Position numbers and translations under genes: made by a program
Part shown: piece by piece, positions 1-10,087 of the stretch
Layout of the letters: every line of letters begins with the position of its first letter
How positions within the stretch are numbered: position 1 is the stretch's first letter
Assembly (NCBI RefSeq): GCF_001625215.2
Contig: NC_030387.2
Location: 5,670,501 to 5,734,500 of the forward strand
Direction: 5' to 3'
DNA from: Daucus carota subsp. sativus
Taxonomy: Eukaryota > Streptophyta > Magnoliopsida > Apiales > Apiaceae
Length of the DNA stretch: 64,000 nucleotides
Notes under the pieces: model-generated
Database searches by the model: none
The model's input: the letters and a program-made list of their open reading frames with translations, nothing else
Told to the model about the DNA's origin: nothing

Positions 1-515
1 CTAGTATAGCATGGTTGGTATTGAGAAGATGTGGGAAGTCCGGCAAAAGGAAGAATTCCATCGAAATTTAACTTGCTGCAAGGCTTTTACTGTTTTGTTT
101 ATGCTACTGATATCAATTATAGTCTTTACCTCTACCTGGACACATCAGTAGCTTTATTATACTTATGGAAAATGAGGCATTTAGGTATGTATTTTCCGTG
201 TTTCAATTACTGTGGCATGAGATTTTCAAGTCTGCTGTTTCTTTTATGATAGCTTTTGGTAGGAAAATCATCAATTGCCCGCACAGGTGTGAAACTTGTG
301 GTTTACTGGTCATTACCCAGATGCCAGATCTGTGCATGCGCAGATGCGTTCGCAGGTCAGATGGCCCATATTTTTATTAGAAAATGTTAGGGACATGCTA
401 CTAGGAACATCAAGAGTAGAGAATTTGAAATCATCAAATGACCATGAGATTAGTCTAATTCGTCAGAGAGCTCCAAGGTGGCACAGGAAAAGTTTTATAT
501 AACTTGATTTTGCAG
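1..515. other. No confirmed gene; possible intron or upstream exons
   Basis: This may be the inner part of the plus-strand gene whose last exon is proposed at 516-574. A short open stretch around 12-140 contains a charged segment (KMWEVRQKEEFHRN) followed by a hydrophobic stretch. I could not join it to the terminal exon with convincing splice sites. Nothing else is recognisable. Confidence 0.3.
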
Positions 516-574
516 GTATTAAGAGCAAGTTCTACGCAAAAGATGAAACTGCCGTAGCCACTGCTACAATTTGA
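516..574 (+). CDS. Possible terminal exon of an unidentified gene
   Basis: A good 3' splice site (TTGATTTTGCAG) ends at 515. It is followed by an open frame that reads IKSKFYAKDETAVATATI and stops with TGA at 572-574. The first two bases complete a split codon, so the preceding intron would be phase 1. The composition looks coding compared with the AT-rich surroundings. The product is not recognised, and the upstream exons lie at least partly outside the window. It would be convergent with the RING gene to its right. It could be chance; transcript data would settle it. Confidence 0.35.
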
Positions 575-1661
575 GATCAAAGAGTTGGTTTTGGTCTTAA
601 AATATAACTTTAACTAGTGCTAATTAACTGTATTTAAATCTTATACATAGTTTAACTTGAACATCTTTTTGATAAATGAATAGTATTTGTTCTCTCTAAG
701 AATATGGTTGGATAACATGGAAAAAATGATTATTATGGCTATTTGTAGTCCTATATACGGGATCAATTGGATGTTAATGTGGCTGTATTAGTCGGTCTGG
801 AACACCTTGCTTTTACAATGAGCTCGTATATGACTTTACTCCAGTTAAATTTAGACTCAGAAATTTGATTTTTACTCGACCACGAGTCCAAGAATCTTGG
901 TACTAGTCAAAACCTAGATGTTTCCCCCAGAAAACTTGTCACTTGTTTAGTTGTGGTATTAGAATGATCATATCTGCCGTCTTGATTGAATATGACGGGC
1001 CAATTGACAAGTCTTAAACTGGCAAATATACATTACACAATGCTAGAGTATCATATTTGTGACAGTGATGTACAACTGCAAACAAAAGCATTTTGGCCAC
1101 ATAAAAAACTAGAGCAAAGTTGGTAAAAAGATCCCCAAGTGAAGAAGAATAAGTCCAGTGGCATCCTGTCGGCGTAATTTTAAGTATATAAAAAGATTGT
1201 GATTGATATTCATGACATTTGGCCACAACACAAGAGGTGGCAAGGAGAGCCTTGTGTCTAAATTATCACTCTGAAAAAAGTTTATACCAAAGGGTGGATG
1301 GAGTACAGGAATTGCACCAAAAGGATTGCGCAATTCCTATATGCGCTGAGAACTGAATCAAGAATGTGCAACAAACTTAATCGAAAAGTTGATCTGTAGA
1401 TAAGCTTAGGCTTAATACAGACAACATTGGATAAACCAAATTAAAGAAGCATATATTCATAAACTCAATGGAAACTGTACATTCTGTAATGAAAAGTTTA
1501 CTCGAGCAGTGATTCTGCTGAGAAGGCGAAACAGCCTTGATGCAAGTATAGATGCATATTACACATATCAAATTCGATTCAAGATATCAACTTTGCAACT
1601 GGAGTACTTTTTACACAAGTTAAAAGATATATAGAGTAGGACAAGAGGCTCATAACCGTAC
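575..1661. other. Intergenic; likely 3' UTR of the RING gene at the right end
   Basis: Only short chance open frames occur on either strand. The few hundred bases next to 1661 should contain the 3' untranslated region of the minus-strand RING gene, because no other gene lies between. I see no repeat with clear termini. Confidence 0.5.
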
Positions 1662-2828
1662 TCAGTTTTCCTCTGTTCGATTAGAATTTCCAGATGCATT
1701 TGTTGACGACCCTGTTGAAGATGAGTTTGCATTCACAATTGGGGACCCTGAGGATGAGAACAAATTACTAAATGGCCAAGGGACGTTGAATCGTCTCGGG
1801 GTTCCATTTGTCCCTTCCGCATCACCTTCACCACTACTGTTTCCATTATTAGTTTCACCCATGCCATGGCTGCTGATATTGTCAACCTTTGACTCGTCAC
1901 AAGGTAACTGATGCCTGCAAACAGGACACGAACTGTGCAGCTCAAGCCATGGAAAAATACACTCGCTATGGAACCTGTGTTTACAAGGCATTTCCTTTGC
2001 TTCAGCCCCAACTTCAAAGTCCTCCAAACAAACCGAGCACTGCAGATTTCCATCCACTTTGACAGTAGGCAATGCCTCCACCGCTTCCTTCCGTGCTGGT
2101 GGAGTGCCATACCTGTTAGGGTCATTTTCGGCTAAATGCTGCAGAAGCAAGTCTAACCCGGGGCCTATGAAGTAATCGCCCAAAGATCCAACTGGATTCT
2201 GACTTCCAGTGCTGTTGCCTGAGCCATGTGCACCTTGGACGATGATGGTCTGATTGAAAGGGTTGATTAGGATCACACGCTCCCTTTCTCTATTATTACT
2301 GCGATCCCTGTTGCTCTCATTATCCGATTCACCATTATTTTCTGACTCGGATTGTATTCCAGCTCGAATGCCTTGAAGGAGTTGAAGAATAGTTGCGGAG
2401 CTTCTCCTCCTCCTACGAATGATGGATTCCAGTTCTCGATCTAGTTCACTCTCCCCTTCAGGATGATGATGGTGATGACGATGATGGTGTTCCTGTTCTT
2501 CATCTCCACCTCTTACTTCATCATCATCATCATCCTCAGGCAAACGCCTAACTCTACGCCTACGACGAGGATTACTCATCATACCAAGTAAAATAGGAGC
2601 CCAAAGGGAAAGTGAGCGATCAGCATCCATGCCTTCCAGCCCTCCAAATTCAGATGAATGGTTGTTGCCACGGAAAGCATTGGCAACAGGGGCAGTCTCA
2701 ATTTCCTCTACGAAACCACCCTGACAAAGGGGGCATTTGACACTCTCAACCTCCATGATCGGGTCAACCATTTGGCTGCACATATGACACCAGAAGCCAC
2801 CAGTTGAATCACCTCTATTCTCATCCAT
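1662..2828 (-). CDS. Zinc-ribbon/RING-H2 E3 ubiquitin ligase (RING1/SIRP1-like)
   Basis: Single coding exon of 388 aa. The N-terminus carries a Cys4 zinc ribbon (WCHMC near residue 20, then CPLC about 20 residues later), typical of plant RING ligases of the RING1/BTL type. A long acidic, Asp- and His-rich, low-complexity middle follows. A canonical RING-H2 lies at about residues 264-305 (CSVC, CKHRFHSEC, CPVC), so all eight zinc ligands are present. The C-terminus is Ser/Asn-rich. Family knowledge: these are cytosolic or nuclear E3 ligases that recruit an E2 and ubiquitinate stress-related substrates; the substrate here is unknown. I start at the ATG at 2826-2828. An upstream in-frame ATG at 2874-2876 lies just before a 3' splice signal (CTTGTTACAG), so it is probably intronic. 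Domain identity is certain; the exact orthologue is not. Confidence 0.93.
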   Translation of the reverse strand: MDENRGDSTGGFWCHMCSQMVDPIMEVESVKCPLCQGGFVEEIETAPVANAFRGNNHSSEFGGLEGMDADRSLSLWAPILLGMMSNPRRRRRVRRLPEDDDDDEVRGGDEEQEHHHRHHHHHPEGESELDRELESIIRRRRRSSATILQLLQGIRAGIQSESENNGESDNESNRDRSNNRERERVILINPFNQTIIVQGAHGSGNSTGSQNPVGSLGDYFIGPGLDLLLQHLAENDPNRYGTPPARKEAVEALPTVKVDGNLQCSVCLEDFEVGAEAKEMPCKHRFHSECIFPWLELHSSCPVCRHQLPCDESKVDNISSHGMGETNNGNSSGEGDAEGTNGTPRRFNVPWPFSNLFSSSGSPIVNANSSSTGSSTNASGNSNRTEEN

Positions 2829-3750
2829 AACTTTTGTTTCGATTAATCCGATAGACCCTCTGGGCTTCTGTAACAAGATAACAAGATCACAACAGCAACA
2901 TCAAAAATCAAACACAAAAAAAACCCCTCAAATTCATCCTCTAAAAGCTCAACTACTCCAATTCCAAAACATACTAGCATCCAAAATCTCAGCCAAAAAA
3001 ACTTACATAATTAGATCTAACTAAAATGATTTCATAATCAATTCACTTGACAAAAAAAGCTACAAGAATAATCATCCATCCATTCCAAAGAAAAGAAAAA
3101 GCAGAAAAAAAGTGAAAAGCAGATGCACAGCCAGCTAAAAAGCAAGCAATGAAAAGGGTAGCAACAGATTAATAAAACACATAAACAAAAAGCAAAAGAT
3201 GATCAAATTAAGGAGATGACAAACCTTTAGAATCTTTATTGATCAGCTAAAAGAAATGAAAAAATCAGCTCCAAACACCATATAAAATGATCAACAGATT
3301 ATAATCTCAAGTAAATTTATATTTAAGTAGATGGGTTGAAGAGAGAGGTAGAATTTGAATACGAAACAATCAACTTAACATAGACATTAGAACAATCTGG
3401 AAGGAGCTGTAATAAAATGAATGAACGAGTTATTAGTTGTCAAAAAGTCAACCAAGCCAGCCAGCTTTGAATTTCAATATCAATAATAATAATAAAAAAT
3501 TATAAAAATATTTACAGAAATGCAAAGATGAATAGAATATTACCAGGCAGGATTCAGGAAGGCAGGCAAATAATCCTGGGGATCTCTCCTTCCTCCCTCC
3601 CGCCTCTTCTTCTTCTTGTTTTTGTTGTTTTCTTTATTCTGATTCTTTCTTTTCTATTACAAACTCCTATGTAATATACATATAATATAATACTACTCCT
3701 ACATATACATGTTCCATGTCTTTTTAGTATTTCTTTGGAACATTTAAACA
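2829..3750 (-). other. 5' UTR introns and probable promoter of the RING gene
   Basis: On the minus strand, an acceptor (TTGTTACAG) near 2871 and donors GTTTGT near 3225 and GTAATA near 3540 fit one or two introns in the 5' untranslated region. There may be a mini-exon of about 22 nt (CTGATCAATAAAGATTCTAAAG region, near 3231-3252). Exons are inferred from splice consensus only. The most upstream part is rich in CT and AT tracts, as expected of a plant leader or core promoter. Confidence 0.4.
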
Positions 3751-4157
3751 AGTGGTCTAGGATTGCCTATATTTTAACCACTTTCTCATTACTAAATTTT
3801 ATGTCATATTATTTGTATTGGAGCACTTTGGGAACTTATATATGGACTTCTTCATTGTTATTCTAGATTTTATATGAATATAATCAGGGTTGCATCCTCT
3901 TAAATAAAATCTTTATCCTAATTTTGTCTTTGTTTTGTTGAATTTTAAAAGTAAAACTAAATATTAGGATCAAATATTCTAATATTAGCTTACTTTAATA
4001 TATTAGATATGATATAATTTTCTTTACATATTTGAAATTTAACGACACCGTTGAAAATTGCACCATATCACTTATCATTCCAAAATGAAAAGAGGATCTC
4101 AAGACTTTCCGGGAGACCCTGTTATCCATCCCAATCCTACTTCAAGTCTTCAACTAA

Positions 4158-4965
4158 GTTAAATGGTTTTTTGTCACTGAACTGACTTGTAACTTTTACT
4201 TAGATCATTGTACTCAAAAAACTGTCAGTCAGGTCACTTAACTAGTAAAAATAATCAATCGACTCATCGATCATGATAAAAATTTCACAACCGTTAAAAC
4301 CCTTTGACTATAGACGGTCCTCTGTTAAATTCTCACACATGTGCTGTCACATCAGCTCTTTAACCCGCCCACTAAAAAACCACCCAACTGTCTTATGACC
4401 CGACCCAAGTAATAAAACTCCCGACCATTATATCTCCCCAATTCATATAATTTAACCCATCTGTATCTCATTGATCTAAACCCTAAATTAACTAATCTAA
4501 ACCCTAATTGCAACCATGATACGGACTCGATCGGGTATTGAGGTTTGTGTTACTCAACCAAACGTTGATGAACACGAAGTTACTAATGGACACCAAAACA
4601 GTTTCTATAGCTTTTATATGAGTTCAATGAATTGTTAACAGAAGCGTTTGATGCTGAGGAGCTTTTGGATGTAGACATGAACCTTAATTCTGAGGATAAA
4701 GATGCAGGGGTGATGAGTGAAAAGAATGGATGTATGGGTTTTAAATGGCAGGTGGGTGCAACGGTCATATGACCCGAATGCCACGTTGGTGGAAACAAGC
4801 CACATCACATGCTGATTCATCTTTCCGTCCAAGTTTTAATGTTACTAACGGGCAGTGACCTATTTGAAAATTTTTATCAGTATAATCAGTTGACTGACAG
4901 TTTTTTGAGTACGATGACCCAAGTGAAAGTTGTAGGTCAGTTCAGTGACCAAAACACCATTTAAC
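4158..4965. mobile_element. Mutator-like element with ~75-bp terminal inverted repeats
   Basis: The left end (GTTAAATGG, TCACTGAACTGAC, then ACTCAAAAAACTGTCAG) is repeated in inverted orientation at 4890-4965 with few mismatches over about 75 bp. Long TIRs with unrelated internal sequence are typical of Mutator-like and Pack-MULE elements. A direct repeat CCTACTTCAA occurs at 4136-4145 and 4966-4975. It touches the right TIR exactly but sits 12 bp outside the left one, so the target duplication is uncertain. The interior has no transposase. It has a coding-like stretch around 4620-4770 on the plus strand, with acidic residues (LTEAFDAEELLDVDMNLNS), possibly a captured host or transposase piece. 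The region 3751-4135 just upstream shows no gene. Confidence 0.7.
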
Positions 4966-5089
4966 CCTACTTCAACTTGTAGTCACCACGACTTTGGCCC
5001 CATATTATGTCATCGTCGATGGTGACTAGCTTTGAAAAGACAAGCTTTATGTTGGTAACAATAGATTATAGCTAACATGATATGGTATT

Positions 5090-6180
5090 AATGCCATTCT
5101 GGTATCAATGTCACTAACAAGCGAGTCACTCAATTATTTCGATGGCCATCAGTTCTTCAGGACATTACTGTATTTGTATTTGTCCGATCTTGCGATGTCT
5201 GCCAACGCTTTAAAAGGGACATGTTCGCTCCCCATGCCTCTAATATCCCGTTCGAATTCCCGATCAGTCATGGGAAATTGTAATCATGGACTTTATTAAG
5301 AGTCTACTATTTTTGCAGGGCTTTGGCACGATCTTGGTCATTATTGACAAATACCCCTAATTTGGTCACCGCATTCCTCTTCGTAATCCTTTCACATCAA
5401 CTCAAGTAGCTCAGCATTTCTTGAATCAAGTCGTCAAGTCCTATGGTCCCTGAAGATCCTGATTTCGGATTGGAATAAGATTTCCACTAGCCATTTCTTG
5501 TCGGCTCTCTTCTCAACCCTAGGTCGGCTCACATGTCACTACAGTGTATCATCCCAATCAGATGGGTATAGTAAACGTCTCAATCATTGTATAGAGATGT
5601 ACTTACGATGCCTTTGCCATCGAAACTTGAAAGATTAGGTTAATTGACTTCTTATGACGGCTTCGTGGTGGTAAAATAGGGCCTATCACTCCGTAAATAA
5701 CATGTCCCCATAGAAAGCTCTTTTGGCAAAGACGCACCAAGCATCAATTACCACCAAGCTAAGAATACCAAAATCGCGACTGTTTACCAGTTCTCGCACC
5801 AAACGACCTTCAAACCCTTCTTAAATTCATCCCCAGAAAGGATGACTCTTTATGCAAATAAGCACTGTTATGGGCGTTCCTTTAACGAAGACGACTTTGT
5901 CTTCCTCAAAATTTAGGCTTTTTAGAAACAGTTCATCAAGAACAAAAAAAATGTAATTTTACAGGTCGTGTCTATAACCCTTATCAAATATTGAGAAATA
6001 TCGATAAAACTAAGATCCGTCACACCTTCAATGTCTCCTTGCTCAAGCATCACATTAGTTGCGAAGTTAGTGTATCTTTTCAGTTACCACCCATGACAGC
6101 TAACCCCGCTGTCACCATCAGCCAATTACCGGAAAAGATCCTTGACCACCATCCAATAAAAAACATATATCCTTGATGTC
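5090..6180 (+). mobile_element. Decayed Ty3/gypsy integrase remnant
   Basis: Translating the plus strand in shifting frames gives, in order: a CDVCQRFKRD-like end of the HHCC zinc motif (~5195); FGTILVIIDKYP (~5325), like the start of the integrase core; TSTQVAQHFLNQVVKSYG (~5395); a YHPNQMG motif (~5550), like YHPQTDG; and HTFNVSLLKHHI (~6020), like the FHVSLLK motif of the C-terminal integrase region. Many stops and frameshifts show it is dead. No LTRs were recognised. Reverse transcriptase is absent, so this is a truncated relic. Confidence 0.8.
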
Positions 6181-6231
6181 GCTTTACTCGTTAAATGAAG
6201 ATGATATATGGGAAGATCACGATCAAGTACA

Positions 6232-6470
6232 GTAGAATTTTTTTTATTCATTAACGATGTGATTTAAGAGACAACAATACATAGAAATGAAAGAACAAAT
6301 CATAAATCAGATATTTATACTTTGGGTAGACGATGTGGTTTAAGAGACACGAATTTTTTTTTATTCATTAACGATGTGATTTAAGAGACAACAATACATA
6401 GAAATGAAAGAACAAATCATAAATCGATATTTATATCTTGGGTAGACGACGTGGTTTAAGAGACAAGAAC
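6232..6470. repeat. Two-unit tandem repeat, ~115 bp each
   Basis: The block starting near 6236 (TTTTTTTTATTCATTAACG, then GATGTGATTTAAGAGAC, ACAATACATAGAAATG, ending in GGGTAGACGATGTGG) recurs almost unchanged from about 6350. It directly follows the gypsy relic and could be part of its untranslated or LTR region. Confidence 0.8.
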
Positions 6471-6963
6471 ATATAAAAGTCACGTGTTATGGTTTATCAA
6501 ATATGGTTTATCAAATACAAGATCCTTTACTATTATCGATAATCCTCAATCTTAAACACATGCATATTTCGCGTGTCAGAGGCGTGCGTGTAATTATATC
6601 TTAATTCTGAATTAATGAAACCAATTAATTTTCCTCCAATACGTTTCTTATTATGAATTTATGCATTGTTCATCGGTAGAAGTTTACAAACCTTAGTTAT
6701 ACCATTACAAGAAGCTTCTCTCCTGCAATATACCCTTTCCCACCATATATTCTTGCAAGGGGCCTAGCTAAAATGTAATAGACGCGTTCGCTTCAGAAGA
6801 AATAATTAAGAATAGTATATATAAAACGTATTAGAACGATCAATAAAATATAATTATTCTAAAGACTAGGGCCATCTACCAATGACTATTGACTAGCACG
6901 CGATTTACACACCGCCAGTTAAAGTTTGCATGTTCGAGATCAAATGCTTAGACTTTGTATTTT

Positions 6964-7410
6964 TGTTCTCATAAGATAGATTAGTATGTATTATGATTTA
7001 TTTAGTACTACGTGTCTAACCAAAGTTCTTACTTTGGTTAGACATTATCACTTTTCATAATTGTATCTTATTTTTATTAGTTCTAAAATTCTTATTTTTG
7101 AATAAGATGTTATATTATTATAATTATTTTTGTCAGGATTTATATGTCATAATTGGGTTTATTTTCCTCCAACATACTTCTTTTCTTTAATATATCATTC
7201 TTATGCTTGTTTTTGCTTACTTTGTTTTTCAGGATCTTGGAGAGAGACCTTACGGGTTTTCTTATCAGACTTTAAAGTCTTATTATCTAAACGTCCGGAG
7301 ATATCTTTGCGTATTTTTCGGTTAGATGATAAACTTTATTGGATGAAAGTAATCCCTGATGCGGCTATTGTATCTATGATACAACTCATCTACGAGTATG
7401 TAGATCCTGA

Positions 7411-7440
<30 letters not shown>
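6964..7440 (+). mobile_element. Poly(A) retroposon with 20-bp target duplication
   Basis: Ends in 29 consecutive A residues (7412-7440). It is flanked by ATGCTTAGACTTTGTATTTT at 6944-6963 and the same 20-mer with one change at 7441-7460. This is the signature of target-primed reverse transcription by LINE machinery. Just before the tail is the motif ACGAGTATGTAGATCCTGAC. A related copy lies in the opposite orientation at 58160-58535. Either a 5'-truncated LINE 3' end or a SINE-like family; no full coding region and no clear pol III promoter were seen. Confidence 0.85.
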
Positions 7441-7443
<3 letters not shown>

Positions 7444-7460
7444 CTTAGACTTTGGATTTT

Positions 7461-8760
7461 GACATCCTGTACTGCTTGTTTATCTTTTGTCAAAAATTTA
7501 CAACTAAAATAATTTGTTAATCTCGTCAATGAACAAAATATAATTCAAAGCAGCAGCTTAGGTGTAAAAACAAACTCGAATTAAGCCTCTGCAACTCCTT
7601 AAATCTTTTTACTTAACTATAACCTTGACGATTCAAATACCTCTTATAATGTAATCAACCGCTCAAGAAGCAGATTGCCATATGCTCTGCAGCCAATATT
7701 ATCTAACAAAAATCTTTTCTAGGAACTGAACCTAACCCTCTTAAAGCAACTGAGGACATAGCATGCATAGATGTCAAAGGGAACTACTATGTCTAAATTT
7801 TCATCCCAAATGCACGGCCTAAGTCTTCATTTTGACTTCTTCACAGCCTTTACTAGTTTGAAAATTGTCAACCTCCATCCTGGAAAGAATATAACTGAGC
7901 AACTGTACACTGCTTGCTTCCAAAACCACCCACAGAAATCGTGCAAGGAAATAATCATCCAATTAGAATCTGAGAAACGTAAGAGGAAAAAGATCTTATA
8001 GACAATATGATCCCATTCATACACTTTCTCTTCTCATTGCATTTTTATTATCCTGCAAATCAAAACAAGAAACAACAAAATCATTTGATGAATTCAAACA
8101 TTAACATCCACGTTGCACTATTCTTATCCTCCATTCACTCTCAACTAAAATTCAGTTTTAGTGAGCAAACATTAACACCCACATTGCAATCTTCAATCAA
8201 TCTATAACCAGGACACATACATGAAATTAAGCAGCAACAGTAGATGTGAAAGTCAAATTTGCTAACACTCTGAACACAACATTACCAGGTCAGGGTGTGG
8301 TGGAAAAACAAAAATAACAAGCACATGCAGTAGACAGCCAAAGCACCTCATTTCCAACAAATCGTTTCGGAAGCTATCTAGCACCATCAATCTAAGTATT
8401 ACTCAAATAAATGTAGCTGTCACATATCAAGACATGCTTAATGATCAGATCAGTACATAAATACATAATGCTTCTCACATTTGAAAGGTTTAAGGTTGCG
8501 GAGGAGAATACATAGTCAGATAACAGGTAAGATAATTGCTCAACTTTGACTATCAGAAACCAAGGGCTATAATTGCTAATTCAACCAAGCAAATTATACT
8601 GAAAAGTTGGGCTACAACACAACAATATAACTTTTGTATCTTAACCCCAGCTCACAACCTTTGATCAATATTCACCCCTTCATGTACTGAACACTAAAGC
8701 ATGTAAATTTTCTATCTGGCAAGCTAGGTGAATATCGATCAAGCTAGGTTCGTTCGTGTT
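7461..8760. other. No gene recognised
   Basis: Only short open frames occur on both strands. Base composition is somewhat less AT-rich than the surroundings (7550-8350), which could reflect a non-coding transcript or an old untranslated region, but no coding or RNA family is recognisable. It ends in a T run near 8760. Confidence 0.4.
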
Positions 8761-8844
8761 TTTTTTTTTTTTTTTGAGACAAGCTAGTATTCTCTTTTTT
8801 ATATATATGAACTACACCTCTTTTCTTTAAAAACGATAGTTAGT

Positions 8845-9075
8845 CTACCCCTGTTTGGTTAGCATAAGCAGAAGCTGCTTCTGGCTTCTGCTTTTCTTGA
8901 CCTGTTTGTCTAAACAAGTAGAAGCACTTTTAAGAAGCTAAGAATACTAACTTTTCTCTCTGAGCTTCTACTTCTTTTCCAAACACTTTATTAACTTATT
9001 AACTTCTCACTTCTACTCCATTTCTTTAGTTTAAGCAAGAAGTCACTTCTTTTAAGCTAACCCAAACGGCCCCTC
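8845..9075. repeat. MITE with GTTTGGTTAGC-type termini
   Basis: The left end reads CCCCTGTTTGGTTAGC and the right end, reverse complemented, GGGGCCGTTTGGGTTAGC. The interior is full of AGAAGC/GCTTCT words. GGGCC-GTTTGG termini are common in plant hAT and PIF/Harbinger MITEs. A similar element lies at 39368-39575. A target duplication could not be fixed. Confidence 0.65.
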
Positions 9076-10054
9076 GAGTTGGTCATTCTACTAGGCTCCT
9101 GTTCCTCATACTAATAACCAAGAGTTTGCACACACCGAAGAAACACACATTATTGAGCTCGAGATCTAGTTTGTTTGCCAGTAGATTCATTTACAGCTCT
9201 AACCAAAGCTTCATACAGAGTTTTTTGTAAGTCAACCGTACAGAATTTTTTGTAAGTCAACCAGTCCCCATATAAAACTTCATAGAATGTTTAAATAAAT
9301 CTTTATATAAACTTGATATTAACTTATTCCCATTATTACTATATTTTTTAAAGTTGGGACAGCACGAGAGCCCCACCAAAAAGTAATCACTTCTCTTAAT
9401 CTTTAGAGTAGGTATCGATTTATAGTTTTTTCCATGTGCATAGATATATTTTTCAGATGACATACTAATCTTAAATACAAGGTAATCAACTGCGTATGAT
9501 GAAGATAAGAATGAAACTTGCTATATTTTCAATTTACATCGCTACTACATTTTTAAAGCCCTAAAATGTTTAGTTGGTTGGTACTTTAGTATGGTCAGCT
9601 ATAGCATATCCTCTGGATCTTTTAAACGAATAGATAATAGCGGTTTGATCTAGTACTAAAGAATATCAATATTTTAATATCTAAAATACTGCCAAAAGTT
9701 TTAGGTTCAAAATCCATAAACCACATAATATAATTAAACATTAATATTGTTACTTCTAAAAATACAAACAGAACATATTATTATATTTCAATTTATTTTA
9801 ATTATTCAAAATATTTAAAAAAAATATAAATATTAAAGAAGACTCAGGAATCGCATATGCTATAAGCTTGTAGTATAGTATGCTCATCCATATAATTAGC
9901 ATATCACTGCAAACTTTTAATGCATATCTCCTAAACGTTGACAAGTGATAACTAAATCCCCACTGGATACATCTGTTAATCTAATAGACTATATTAAAAA
10001 AAAAAAAGTTCATCCCCCTTCTAGTTTCTCCTCCCTCTAAAGCACAAACCGATG

Positions 10055-10087
<33 letters not shown>

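Noticed and set aside
6235..6470. CRISPR-like array
   Set aside because: Only two long tandem units without unique spacers, in a plant nuclear context.
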